The position numbers and the translations under genes are program-made. The notes below the pieces were generated by a model. That model was given only the letters and a program-made list of their open reading frames with translations, was not told the origin of the DNA and ran no database searches. Shown here piece after piece: positions 12,785 through 24,010 of a stretch of 64,000 nt of DNA; position 1 is the stretch's first letter; every line of letters starts with the position of its first letter. Source of the DNA: Petrolisthes cinctipes. Its lineage: Eukaryota > Arthropoda > Malacostraca > Decapoda > Porcellanidae. The stretch covers positions 2,679,501 through 2,743,500 of the forward strand of contig JAWQEG010000286.1 of assembly GCA_033782935.1 (NCBI GenBank), read 5' to 3'.

Positions 12785-12960
12785 CCCGAAAATTCGATAT
12801 TTTTGGGTCCCAGAAGCGATCTGTACATGTCTAGTCAGTGCTAGAATGTTTTCAAAATATAGGCTCAAAACATGCTAAAAATCGATATTTTAAGTGTCCA
12901 AAGTCGATATGTGCATGCATCTTCTGTACCTGTTTATATATCAAATTCAGGCTCAAAACA
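12785..12960 (+). repeat. 176-bp monomer (class D), HOR position 4
   Basis: Class D is marked by TGTCTAGTCAGTGCTAG, ATAGGCTCAAAACATGCT, GATATTTTAAGTGTCC and a three-A run. It usually begins with GATAATTTTGGG; here it has GATATTTTTGGG. It closes the tetramer: 147+177+158+176 is 658, the observed spacing. Confidence 0.9.
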
Positions 12961-13189
12961 CCCAAAAATTCAATATTTTTGGGTCCCAGTAGTGATCTGT
13001 ACATGCCTACTTAGTGCTAGAATATTCTCAAAATATAGGCCCAAAACATGCTAAAAATCGATATTTTAGGTGCCCAAAGTCGATATCTCAAATTCAGGCC
13101 CAAAACACCCGAAAATTCGATATTTTGGGGTCCTAGAAGCGAACTGTACATGCCTACTCTGTGTTAGAGTATTTTCAAAATACAGGCCC

Positions 13190-14715
13190 AAAACATACTG
13201 AAAATCGATCTTTTAGGTTCCCAAAAGTCGATATGTGCATGCATCTTCTGTACCCGTTTATATCTCAAATTCAGGCTCCAAACACCCGAAAATTCAATTT
13301 TTTGGGGTCCCAGAAGCGATCTGTACATCCCTACTCAGATGCAGGCCCAAATATGCTGAAAATCGATATTTTAGATGCCCAAAGTCAACATGTGTATTCA
13401 TCTTCTGCACTCGTTTATACCTCAAATTCAACCTCAAATCACCCGAAAATTCGATAATTGTGGGTCCCAGAAGCGATCTGTACATGTCTAGTCAGTGCTA
13501 GAATGTTTTCAAAATATAGGCTCAAAACATGCTAAAAATCGATATTTTAAGAGTCCAAAGTCGATATGTGCATGAATCTTCTGTACCCATTTATATCTCA
13601 AATTCAGGCTCAAAACACCCGAAAATTCGATATTTTTGGGTCCCAGAAGCGATCTGTACATGCCTACTCCTAATTAGAATATTTTCAAAATACAGGCCCA
13701 AAACATGCTGAAAATCGATATTTTAGGTGCCCAAAGTCAATATGTGCATGAATCTTCTGTACCCGTTTATATCTCAAATTTAGGCTCAAAACACCCAAAA
13801 ATTTGGTATTTTTGGGTCCTAGAAGCGATCTGTACATCACTACTCATAGATAGAATGTTTTCAATATACAGACCCAAAACATGCTCAAAATCGATATTTT
13901 AGGTGCACTAAAGTCGATATGTGCATTCATCTTCTGCACCCGATTATATCCCAAATTCAACCTCAAAACACCCGAAAATTTGATATTTTGGGGTCCCAGA
14001 AGCGATCTGTACATGCTTACTCCTAGTTACAGTATTTTCAATATACAGGCCCAAAACATACTGAAAATCGATCTTTTAGGTGCCCAAAAGTCGATATGTG
14101 GATGCATCTTCTGTACCCGTTTATATCCCAAATTCAACCTCAAAACACCCGAAAATTCGATATTTTTGGGTCCCAGAAGCGATCTGTACTTGCCTACTCA
14201 GTGCTAGAATTTTTTAAAAATATAGGCTCAAAACATGCTAAAAATCGATATTTTAAGTGTCTAAAGTCGATATGTGCATGCATCATCTGTACCCGTTTAT
14301 ATCTCAAATTCAGGCTCAAAACACCCGAAAATTCGATATTTTGGGGTCCCAGAAGTGATCTGTACATGCCTACTTAGTGCTAGAATATTTTCAAAATATA
14401 GGCCCAAAACATGCTAAAAATCGATATTTTAGGTGCCCAAAGTCGTTATCTCAAATTCAAGCCCAAAGCACCCGAAAATTCGATATTTTGAGGTCCCAGA
14501 AGCGAACCGTACATGCCTACTCCGTGTTAGAGTATTTTCAAATTACAGGCCCAAAACATACTGAAAATCGATCCGTTAGGTGCCCAAAAGTCGATATGTG
14601 CATGCATCTTCTGTACCCGTTTATATCCCAAATTCAACCTCAAAACACCCGAAAATTCGATATTTTTGGGTCCCAGAAGCGATCTGTACTTGCCTACTCA
14701 GTGCTAGAATTTTTT
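13190..14715 (+). repeat. Block of about 1.5 kb, first copy (offset 1,687)
   Basis: The block matches about 14877-16402. Shared private variants include AGGCCCAAATATGCTG, TGTGTATTCATCTTC, ATTTTAAGAGTCC, GTGCATGAATCTTC, ATTCATCTTCTGCACCCGA, CTAGTTACAGTATTTTC, GTCGTTATCTC and GATCCGTTAGG. Copy 1 has TATACCTCAAATTC and GATAATTGTGGG where copy 2 has the ordinary forms. About 160 bp lie between the copies. Confidence 0.87.
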
Positions 14716-14876
14716 CAAAATATAGGCCCAAAACATGCTAAAAATCGATATTTTAGGTGCCCAAATTCGATATCTCAAATTCTGGCCCAAAACACCCGAA
14801 AATTCGATATTTTGGGGTCCCAGAAGCGAACTGTACATGCCTACTCCGTGTTAGAGTATTTTCAAAATACAGGCCC

Positions 14877-16402
14877 AAAACATACTGAAAATCGATCTTT
14901 TAGGTGCTCAAAAGTCGATATGTGGATGCATCTTCTGTACCCGTTTATATCTCAAATTCAGGCTCCAAACACCCTAAAATTCAATTTTTGGGGGTCCCAG
15001 AAGCGATCTGTACATCCCTACTCAGATGCAGGCCCAAATATGCTGAAAATCGATATTTTAGATGCCCAAAGTCAACATGTGTATTCATCTTCTGCACTCG
15101 TTTATATCTCAAATTCAACCTCAAAACACCCGAAAATTCGATAATTTTGGGTCCCAGAAGCGATCTGTACATGTCTAGTCAGTGCTAGAATGTTTTCAAA
15201 ATATAGGCTCAGAACATGCTAAAAATCGATATTTTAAGAGTCCAAAGTCGATATGTGCATGAATCTTCTGTACCCATTTATATCTCAAATTCAGGCTCAA
15301 AACACCCGAAAATTCGATATTTTTGGGTCCCAGAAGCGATCTGTACATGCCTACTCCTAATTAGAATATTTTCAAAATACAGGCCCAAAACATGCTGAAA
15401 ATCGATATTTTAGGTTCCCAAAGTCAATATGTGCATGCATCTTCTGTACCCGTTTATATCTCAAATTCAGGCTCAAAACACCCCAAAATTCGGTAATTTT
15501 GGGTCCTACAAGCGATATGTACATCCCTACTCATAGATAGAATGTTTTCAAGATACAGACCCAAAACATGCTCAAAATCGATATTTTAGGTGCCCAAAAG
15601 TCGATATGTGCATTCATCTTCTGCACCCGATTATATCCCAAATTCAACCTCAAAACACCCGAAAATTCGATATTTTGGGGTCCCAGAAGCGATCTGTACA
15701 TGCCTACTCCTAGTTACAGTATTTTCAATATACAGGCCCAAAACATACTGAAAATCGATCTTTTAGGTGCCCTAAAGTCGATATGTGGATGCATCTTCTG
15801 TACCCGTTTATATCCCAAATTCAACCTCAAAACACCCGAAAATTCGATATTTTTGGGTCCCAGAAGCGATCTGTACTTGCCTACTCAGTGCTAGAATTTT
15901 TTAAAAATATAGGCTCAAAACATGCTACAAATCGATATTTTAAGTGTCTAAAGTCGATATGTGCATGCATCATCTGTACCCGTTTATATCTCAAATTCAG
16001 GCTCAAAACACCCGAAAATTCGATATTTTGGGGTCCCAGAAGTAATCTGTACATGCCTACTTAGTGCTAGAATATTTTCAAAATATAGGCCCAAAACATG
16101 CTAAAAATCGATATTTTAGGTGCCCAAAGTCGTTATCTCAAATTCAAGCCCAAAGCACCCCAAAATTCGATATTTTGAGGTCCCAGAAGCGAACTGTACA
16201 TGCCTACTCCGTGTTAGAGTATTTTCAAATTACAGGCCCAAAACATACTGAAAATCGATCCGTTAGGTGCCCAAAAGTCGATATGTGCATGCATCTTCTG
16301 TACCCGTTTATATCCCAAATTCAAGCTCAATACACCCGAAAATTCGATATTTTTGGGTCCCAGAAGCGATCTGTACTTGCCTACTCAGTGCTAGAATTTT
16401 TT
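14877..16402 (+). repeat. Block of about 1.5 kb, second copy
   Basis: This is the partner of 13190-14715, with few single-base differences (for example GAACCGTAC at 14508 in copy 1 against GAACTGTAC here). Its right end, with GTCGTTATCTC and GATCCGTTAGG, is also the left end of the larger duplication, so a third copy of that part lies at 20237. The two duplications therefore happened in sequence. Confidence 0.87.
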
Positions 16403-17336
16403 AAAAAATATAGGCTCAAAACATGCTAAAAATCGATATTTTAAGTGTCCAAAGTCAATATGTGTATGCATCATATGTACCCGTTTATATCTCAAATTCA
16501 GGCTCAAAACACCCGAAAATTCGATATTTTGGGGTCCCAGAAGTGATCTGTACATGAATACTTAGTGCTAGAATATTTTCAAAATATAGGCCCAAAACAT
16601 GCTAAAAATCGATATTTTAGGTGCCCAAAGTCGATAACTCAAATTAAGGCCCAAAACACCCGAAAATTCGATATTTTGGGGTCCCAGAACCGATCTGTAC
16701 CTGCCTACTCCGTGTTAGAGTATTTTCAAAATACAGGCCCAAAACCAGCTAAAAATCGATATTTTAGGTGACCAAAGTCAATATGTGTATGAATCTTCTG
16801 CACCCGTTTATATCCCAAATTATACCTCAAAGCACCCGAAAATTCGATATATTTGGGTCCCAGAAGTGATCTGTACATGCCTACTCAGTGCTAGAATTTT
16901 TTCAAAATATAGGCTCAAAACATGCTAAAAATCGATATTTTAAGTGTCCAAAGTCGATATGTGCATGCATCATCTGTACCCATTTATATCTCAAATTCAG
17001 GCTCAAAACACCCGAAAATTCGATATTTTGGGGTCCCAGAAGCAATCTGTACATGCCTACTCAGATGCAGGCCCAAAACATGCTGAAAATCGATATTTTA
17101 GGTGCCCAAAGTCAACATGTGTATGCATCTTCTGCACTCGTTTATATCTCAAATTCAACCTCAAAACACCCGAAAATTCTATATTTTTGGGTCCCAGAAG
17201 CGAACTGTACATGTCTACTTCGTGTTAGAGTATTTTCAAAATACAGGCCCAAAACATACTGAAAATCGATCTTTTACGTGCCCAAAAGACGATATGTGCA
17301 TGCATCTTCTGTACCCGTTTATTCAACCTCAAAACA

Positions 17337-17836
17337 CCCGAAAATTCGATATTTTTGGGTCCCAGAAGCGATCTGTACATGCCTACTCCAAGTTAGAGTA
17401 TTTTCAAAATACAGGCCCAAAACATGCTAAAAATCGATATTTTAGGTGCCCAAAGTCAATATGTGCATGCATCTTCTGTACCCGTTTATATCTCAAATTC
17501 AGGCTTAAAACACCCGAAAATTCTGTTTTTTTGGGTCCTAAAAGCGATCTGTACATCCCTACTCCTAGTTAGAATGTTTTCAAGATACAGACCCAAAACA
17601 TGCTCAAAATCGATATTTTAGGTGCCCAAAAGTCGATATGTGCATGCATCTTCTGTACCCGTTTATGTCTCAAATTCAGGCTCAAAACACCCTAAAATTC
17701 GATATTTTGGGGTCCCAGAAGCGATCTGTACATGCCTACTCAGTGCTAGAATATTTTCAAAATGTAGGCCCAAAACATGCTAAAAATCGATATTTTAGGT
17801 GACCAAAGTCGATATCTCGAATTCAGCCCCAAAACA
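17337..17836 (+). repeat. 500-bp trimer, first tandem copy in block copy 1
   Basis: The unit is 176+177+147 bp. It carries AAAATTCTGTTTTTTTGGG, CCTAAAAGCGATC, AAATGTAGGCCC and TCTCGAATTCAGCCCC; GAATTC is found in few other places in the window. The next 500 bases repeat it almost exactly; the first copy has GTTTATGTCTC and GATATCTCG where the second has GTTTATTTCTC and GACATCTCG. Confidence 0.9.
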
Positions 17837-18336
17837 CCCAAAAATTCGATATTTTGGGGTCCCAGAAGCGATCTGTACATGCCTACTCCAAGTTAGAGTA
17901 TTTTCAAAATACAGGCCCAAAACATGCTAAAAATCGATATTTTAGGTGCCCAAAGTCAATATGTGCATGCATCTTCTGTACCCGTTTATATCTCAAATTC
18001 AGGCTTAAAACACCCGAAAATTCTGTTTTTTTGGGTCCTAAAAGCGATCTGTACATCCCTACTCCTAGTTAGAATGTTTTCAAGATACAGACCCAAAACA
18101 TGCTCAAAATCGATATTTTAGGTGCCCAAAAGTCGATATGTGCATGCATCTTCTGTACCCGTTTATTTCTCAAATTCAGGCTCAAAACACCCTAAAATTC
18201 GATATTTTGGGGTCCCAGAAGCGATCTGTACATGCCTACTCAGTGCTAGAATATTTTCAAAATGTAGGCCCAAAACATGCTAAAAATCGATATTTTAGGT
18301 GACCAAAGTCGACATCTCGAATTCAGCCCCAAAACA
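17837..18336 (+). repeat. 500-bp trimer, second tandem copy in block copy 1
   Basis: This directly follows the first copy with no spacer. GTCGACATC replaces GTCGATATC in its 147-bp monomer. The same two-copy arrangement, including these differences, is present 4,142 bases to the right, so the 500-bp duplication came before the large one. Confidence 0.9.
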
Positions 18337-19370
18337 CCCAAAAATTCGATATTTTGGGGTCCCAGAAGCGATCTGTACATGCCTACTCCGTGTTAGAGTA
18401 TTTTCAATATACATGCAAAAAACAAGCTGAAAATCTATCTTTTAGGTGACCAAAGTCAATATGTGTATGAATCTTCAGCACCCGTTTATATCCCAAATTC
18501 AACCTCAAAACACCCGAAAATTCGATATTTTTGGGTCCCAGAAGCTATCTGTACATGCCTACTCAGTGATAGAATTTTTTCAAAATATATGCTCAAAACA
18601 TGCTAAAAATCGATATTTTAAGTGTCCAAAGTCGATATGTGCATGTATCATTTGTACCCGTTTATATCCCAAATTAAACCTCAAAACACCCGAAAATTCG
18701 ATATTTTGGGGTCCCAGAAGTGATCTGTACATGCCTACTTAGTGCTAGAATATTTTCAAAATATAGGCCCAAAACATGCTAAAAATCGATATTTTAGGTG
18801 CCAAAAGTCGATATCTTAAATTCAAGCCCAAAACACCCGAAAATTCGATATTTTAGGGTCCCAGAAGCGAACTGTACATGCCTACTCCGTGTTAGAGTAT
18901 TTTCAAAAAACAGGCCCAAAACATAATGAAAATCGATCTTTTAGGTGCCTAAAAGTCGATATGTGCATGCATCTTCTGTACCCGTTTATATTTCAAATTC
19001 AGGCTCCAAACACCCGAAAATTCGATATTTTGGGGTCCCAGAAGCGATCTGTACATGCCTATTCAGATGCAGGCCTAAAACATGCTGAAAATCGATATTT
19101 TAGGTGCCCAAAGTCAACATGTGTATGCATCTTCTGCACTCGTTTATATCTCAAAATTCAACCTCAAAACACCCGAAAATTCGATAATTTTGGGTCCCAG
19201 AAGCGACCTGTACATCTCTAGTCAGTGCTAGAATGTTTTCAAAATATAGGCTCAAAACATGCTAAAAATCGATATTTTAAGTGTCCAAAGTCGATATGTG
19301 CCTGCATCTTCTGTACCCGTTTATATCTCAAATTCAGGCTCAAAACACCTGAAAATTCGATATTTTGGGG

Positions 19371-20236
19371 TCCCAGAAGTGATCTGTACATGCCTACTTA
19401 GTGCTAGAATATTTTCAAAATATAGGCCCAGAACATGCTAAAAATCGATATTTTAGGTGCCCAAAGTCGATATCTCAAATTCAGGCCCAAAACAAACGAA
19501 AATTCGATATTTTGGGGTCCCAGAAGCAAACTGTACATGCCAACTCCGTGTTAGAGTATTTTCAAAATACAGGCCCAAAACATACTGAAAATCGATCTTT
19601 TAGGTGCCCAAAAGTCGATATGTGCATGCATCTTCTGTACCCGTTTATATCCCAAATTCAACCTTAAAACACCCGAAAATTCGATATTTTTGTGACCTAG
19701 AAGCGATCTGTACATGCCTACTCAGTGCTAGAATTTTTTCAAAATATAGGCTCAAAACATGCTAAAAATCGATATTTTATGTGTCCAAAGTCGATATGTG
19801 CATGCATCATCTGTACCCATTTATATCTCAAATTCAGGCTCAAAACACCCGTAAATTCGATATTTTGGGGTCCCAGAAGTGATCTGTACATGCCTTCTTA
19901 GTGCTAGAATAGTTTCAAAATATAGTCCCAAAACATGCTAAAAATCGATATTTTAGGTGCCCAAATTCGATATCTCAAATTCAGGCTCCAAACACCCGAA
20001 AATTCGATATTTTGGGGTCCCAGAAGCAATCTGTACATGCCTACTCAGATGCAGGCCCAAAACATGCTGAAAATCGATATTTTAGGTGCCCAAAGTCAAC
20101 ATGTGTATGCATCTTCTGCACTCGTTTATATCTCAAATTAAACCTCAAAACACCCAAAAATTCGATAATTTTGGGTCCCAGAAGCGATCTGTACATATCT
20201 AGTCAGTGCTAGAATGTTTTCAAAATATTGGCGCAA
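19371..20236 (+). repeat. Monomers between the two large copies
   Basis: The stretch holds 147-bp monomers (GATATC near 19469 and 19969), full monomers and one 158-bp monomer (CTCAGATGCAGG near 20043). The part near 19935-20170, where a 147-bp monomer runs straight into a 158-bp one, recurs near 24940-25175 (offset about 5,005). No other feature is seen. Confidence 0.75.
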
Positions 20237-21478
20237 AACATGCTAAAAATCGATATTTTAGGTGCCCAAAGTCGTTATCTCAAATTCAAGCCCAAAGCAC
20301 CCCAAAATTCGATATTTTGAGGTCCCAGAAGCGAACTGTACATGCCTACTCCGTGTTAGAGTATTTTCAAATTACAGGCCCAAAACATACTGAAAATCGA
20401 TCCGTTAGGTGCCCAAAAGTCGATATGTGCATGCATCTTCTGTACCCGTTTATATCCCAAATTCAACCTCAATACACCCGAAAATTCGATATTTTTGGGT
20501 CCCAGAAGCGATCTCTACTTGCCTACTCAGTGCTAGAATTTTTTAAAAAATATAGGCTCAAAACATGCTAAAAATCGATATTTTAAGTGTCCAAAGTCAA
20601 TATGTGTATGCATCATATGTACCCGTTTATATCTCAAATTCAGGCTCAAAACACCCGAAAATTCGATATTTTGGGGTCCCAGAAGTGATCTGTACATGAA
20701 TACTTAGTGCTAGAATATTTTCAAAATATAGTCCCAAAACATGCTAAAAATCGATATTTTAGGTGCCCAAAGTCGATAACTCAAATTAAGACACAAAACA
20801 CCCGAAAATTCGATATTTTGGGGTCCCAGAACCGATCTGTACCTGCCTACTCCGTGTTAGAGTATTTTCAAAATACAGGCCCAAAACCAGCTAAAAATCG
20901 ATATTTTAGGTGACCAAAGTCAATATGTGTATGAATCTTCTGCACCCGTTTATATCCCAAATTATACCTCAAAGCACCCGAAAATTCGATATTTTTGGGT
21001 CCCAGAAGCGATCTGTACATGCCTACTCAGTGCTAGAATTTTTTCAAAATATAGGCTCAAAACATGCTAAAAATCGATATTTTAAGTGTCCAAAGTCGAT
21101 ATGTGCATGCATCATCTGTACCCATTTATATCTCAAATTCAGGCTCAAAACACCCGAAAATTCGATATTTTGGGGTCCCAGAAGCAATCTGTACATGCCT
21201 ACTCAGATGCAGGCCCAAAACATGCTGAAAATCGATATTTTAGGTGCCCAAAGTCAACATGTGTATGCATCTTCTGCACTCGTTTATATCTCAAATTCAA
21301 CCTCAAAACACCCGAAAATTCTATATTTTTGGGTCCCAGAAGCGAACTGTACATGTCTACTTCGTGTTAGAGTATTTTCAAAATACAGGCCCAAAACATA
21401 CTGAAAATCGATCTTTTACGTGCCCAAAAGACGATATGTGCATGCATCTTCTGTACCCGTTTATTCAACCTCAAAACA

Positions 21479-21978
21479 CCCGAAAATTCGATATTTTTGG
21501 GTCCCAGAAGTGATCTGTACATGCCTACTCCAAGTTTGAGTATTTTCAAAATACAGGCCCAAAACATGCTAAAAATCGATATTTTAGGTGCCCAAAGTCA
21601 ATATGTGCATGCATCTTCTGTACCCGTTTATATCTCAAATTCAGGCTTAAAACACCCGAAAATTCTGTTTTTTTGGGTCCTAAAAGCGATCTGTACATCC
21701 CTACTCCTAGTTAGAATGTTTTCAAGATACAGACCCAAAACATGCTCAAAATCGATATTTTAGGTGCCCAAAAGTCGATATGTGCATGCATCTTCTGTAC
21801 CCGTTTATGTCTCAAATTCAGGCTCAAAACACCCTAAAATTCGATATTTTGGGGTCCCAGAAGCGATCTGTACATGCCTACTCAGTGCTAGAATATTTTC
21901 AAAATGTAGGCCCAAAACATGCTAAAAATCGATATTTTAGGTGACCAAAGTCGATATCTCGAATTCAGCCCCAAAACA
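21479..21978 (+). repeat. 500-bp trimer, first tandem copy in block copy 2
   Basis: This corresponds to 17337-17836. A private change is AGAAGTGATC and CCAAGTTTGAG at its start, where the other three copies have AGAAGCGATC and CCAAGTTAGAG. It ends with GATATCTCGAATTC. Confidence 0.88.
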
Positions 21979-22478
21979 CCCAAAAATTCGATATTTTGGG
22001 GTCCCAGAAGCGATCTGTACATGCCTACTCCAAGTTAGAGTATTTTCAAAATACAGGCCCAAAACATGCTAAAAATCGATATTTTAGGTGCCCAAAGTCA
22101 ATATGTGCATGCATCTTCTGTACCCGTTTATATCTCAAATTCAGGCTTAAAACACCCGAAAATTCTGTTTTTTTGGGTCCTAAAAGCGATCTGTACATCC
22201 CTACTCCTAGTTAGAATGTTTTCAAGATACAGACCCAAAACATGCTCAAAATCGATATTTTAGGTGCCCAAAAGTCGATATGTGCATGCATTTTCTGTAC
22301 CCGTTTATTTCTCAAATTCAGGCTCAAAACACCCTAAAATTCGATATTTTGGGGTCCCAGAAGCGATCTGTACATGCCTACTCAGTGCTAGAATATTTTC
22401 AAAATGTAGGCCCAAAACATGCTAAAAATCGATATTTTAGGTGACCAAAGTCGACATCTCGAATTCAGCCCCAAAACA
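21979..22478 (+). repeat. 500-bp trimer, second tandem copy in block copy 2
   Basis: This corresponds to 17837-18336 and keeps GTCGACATCTCG and GTTTATTTCTC. A private change is GCATGCATTTTCTG. The four 500-bp copies together allow the order of events to be read: tandem duplication, then block duplication. Confidence 0.88.
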
Positions 22479-22883
22479 CCCAAAAATTCGATATTTTGGG
22501 GTCCCAGAAGCGATCTGTACATGCCTACTCCGTGTTAGAGTATTTTCAATATACAGGCAAAAAACAAGCTGAAAATCTATATTTTAGGTGACCAAAGTCA
22601 ATATGTGTATGAATCTTCAGCACCCGTTTATATCCCAAATTCAACCTCAAAACACCCGAAAATTCGATATTTTTGGGTCCCAGAAGCTATCTGTACATGC
22701 CTACTCAGTGATAGAATTTTTTCAAAATATATGCTCAAAACATGCTAAAAATCGATATTTTAAGTGTCCAAAGTCGATATGTGCATGTATCATTTGTACC
22801 CGTTTATATCCCAAATTAAACCTCAAAACACCCGAAAATTCGATATTTTGGGGTCCCAGAAGTGATCTGTACATGCCTACTTA

Positions 22884-23383
22884 GTGCTAGAATATTTTCA
22901 AAATATAGGCCCAAAACATGTTAAAAATCGATATTTTAGGTGCCCAAAGTCGATATCTCAAATTCAGGCCCAAAACACCCGAAAATTCGATATTTTGGGG
23001 TCCCAGAAGCGAACTGTACATGCCTACTCCGTGTTAGAGTATTTTCAAAATACAGGCCCAATACATACTAATAATCGTTCTTTTAGGTGCCCAAAAGTCG
23101 ATATGTGCATGCATCTTCTGTACCCGTTTATATCCCAAATTCAACTTCAAAACACCCGAAAATTCGATATTTTTGGGACCCAGAAGCGATCTGTACTTGC
23201 CTAGTCAGTGCTAGAATTTTTTCAAAATATAGGCTCAAAACATGCTAAAAATCGATATTTTAAGTGTCCTAATTCGATATGTGCATGCATCATCTTTACC
23301 CGTTTATATCTCAAATTCAGGCTCAAAACACCCGAAAATTCGATATTTTGGGGTCCCAGAAGTGATCTGTACATGCCTACTTA
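22884..23383 (+). repeat. 500-bp indel present only in block copy 2
   Basis: Here copy 2 holds 147+177+176 bp that copy 1 lacks at 18742. The flanking phase point CTTAGTGCTAGAATATT occurs at both ends, so homologous unequal exchange between class B monomers would add or remove exactly this segment. It carries the private change ATACTAATAATCGTTC near 23070. Confidence 0.85.
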
Positions 23384-24010
23384 GTGCTAGAATATTTTCA
23401 AAATATAGGCCCAAAACATGCTAAAAATCGATATTTTAGGTGCCAAAAGTCGATATCTTAAATTCAAGCCCAAAACACCCGAAAATTCGATATTTTAGGG
23501 TCCCAGAAGCGAACTGTACATGCCTACTCCGTGTTAGAGTATTTTCAAAATACAGGCCCAAAACATAATGAAAATCGATCTTTTAGGTGCCTAAAAGTCG
23601 ATATGTGCATGCATCTTCTGTACCCGTTTATATTTCAAATTCAGGCTCCAAACACCCGAAAATTCGATATTTTGGTGTCCCAGAAGCGATCTGTACATGC
23701 CTATTCAGATGCAGGCCTAAAACATGCTGAAAATCGATATTTTAGGTGCCCAAAGTCAACATGTGTATGCATCTTCTGCACTCGTTTATATCTCAAAATT
23801 CAACCTCAAAACACCCGAAAATTCGATAATTTTGGGTCCCAGAAGCGATCTGTACATGTCTAGTCAGTGCTAGAATGTTTTCAAAATATAGGCTCAAAAC
23901 ATGCTAAAAATCGATATTTTAAGTGTCCAAAGTCGATATGTGCCTGCATCTTCTGTACCCGTTTATATCTCAAATTCAGGCTCAAAACACCCGAAAATTC
24001 GATATTTTGG

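Larger units (their letters stand above)
8017..13013 (+). repeat. Higher-order repeat tract, 658-bp tetramer and 834-bp pentamer units
   Basis: CTTAGTGCTAGAATATT phase points that open the 147-bp monomer fall at 8017, 8675, 9706, 10030, 10864, 11522, 12356 and 13014. Spacings are 658, 1031, 324, 834, 658, 834 and 658. The repeating order is 147-bp, 177-bp (ACATACTG, GATCTTTTAGG), 158-bp (CTCAGATGCAGG) and 176-bp (TGTCTAGTCAG, AAGTGTCC), with an optional extra 176-bp monomer. The 324-bp spacing is one 147+177 pair alone, so the pattern is interrupted once near 9.7-10.0 kb. Confidence 0.88.
16095..19370 (+). repeat. Large duplicated block, copy 1 (about 3.3 kb)
   Basis: The block matches 20237-24010. 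Offset is 4,142 up to about 18742 and 4,642 beyond it, because copy 2 holds 500 extra bases. Private markers in both copies include CGATAACTCAAATTAAG, GTTTATTCAACCTC (9 bp missing at 17326 and 21468), CTCCAAGTTAGAG or close relatives, GAATTCAGCCCC and AACATAATGAAAATCG. Sequence identity by eye is very high, with only scattered single-base changes. Confidence 0.9.
20237..24010 (+). repeat. Large duplicated block, copy 2 (about 3.8 kb)
   Basis: This is the partner of 16095-19370. It diverges at its left edge, where TATTGGCGCAAAACATG replaces ATAGGCCCAAAACATG, and ends near 24010, where the following monomer switches to GCAATCTGTACATACC. The internal order of monomers, the odd 9-bp deletion and the tandem 500-bp pair are preserved. 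The only large difference is the extra 500 bp at 22884-23383. Confidence 0.9.

Noticed and set aside
13294..13485. Reverse-strand open frames of about 63 codons (also 14981-15172, 21367-21567, 49229-49420)
   Set aside because: They are the complement of the same monomers and appear where chance changes remove a stop.
17819..17824. GAATTC and GTCGAC sites as possible insertion borders
   Set aside because: They come from single-base changes within class B monomers of the 500-bp unit; flanking satellite continues in phase on both sides.
16095..24010. Possible assembly duplication of the 3-4 kb block
   Set aside because: The two copies differ at scattered bases and by a 500-bp segment, and their flanks differ, so a simple assembly repeat is unlikely. 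Read evidence would be needed to exclude it fully.
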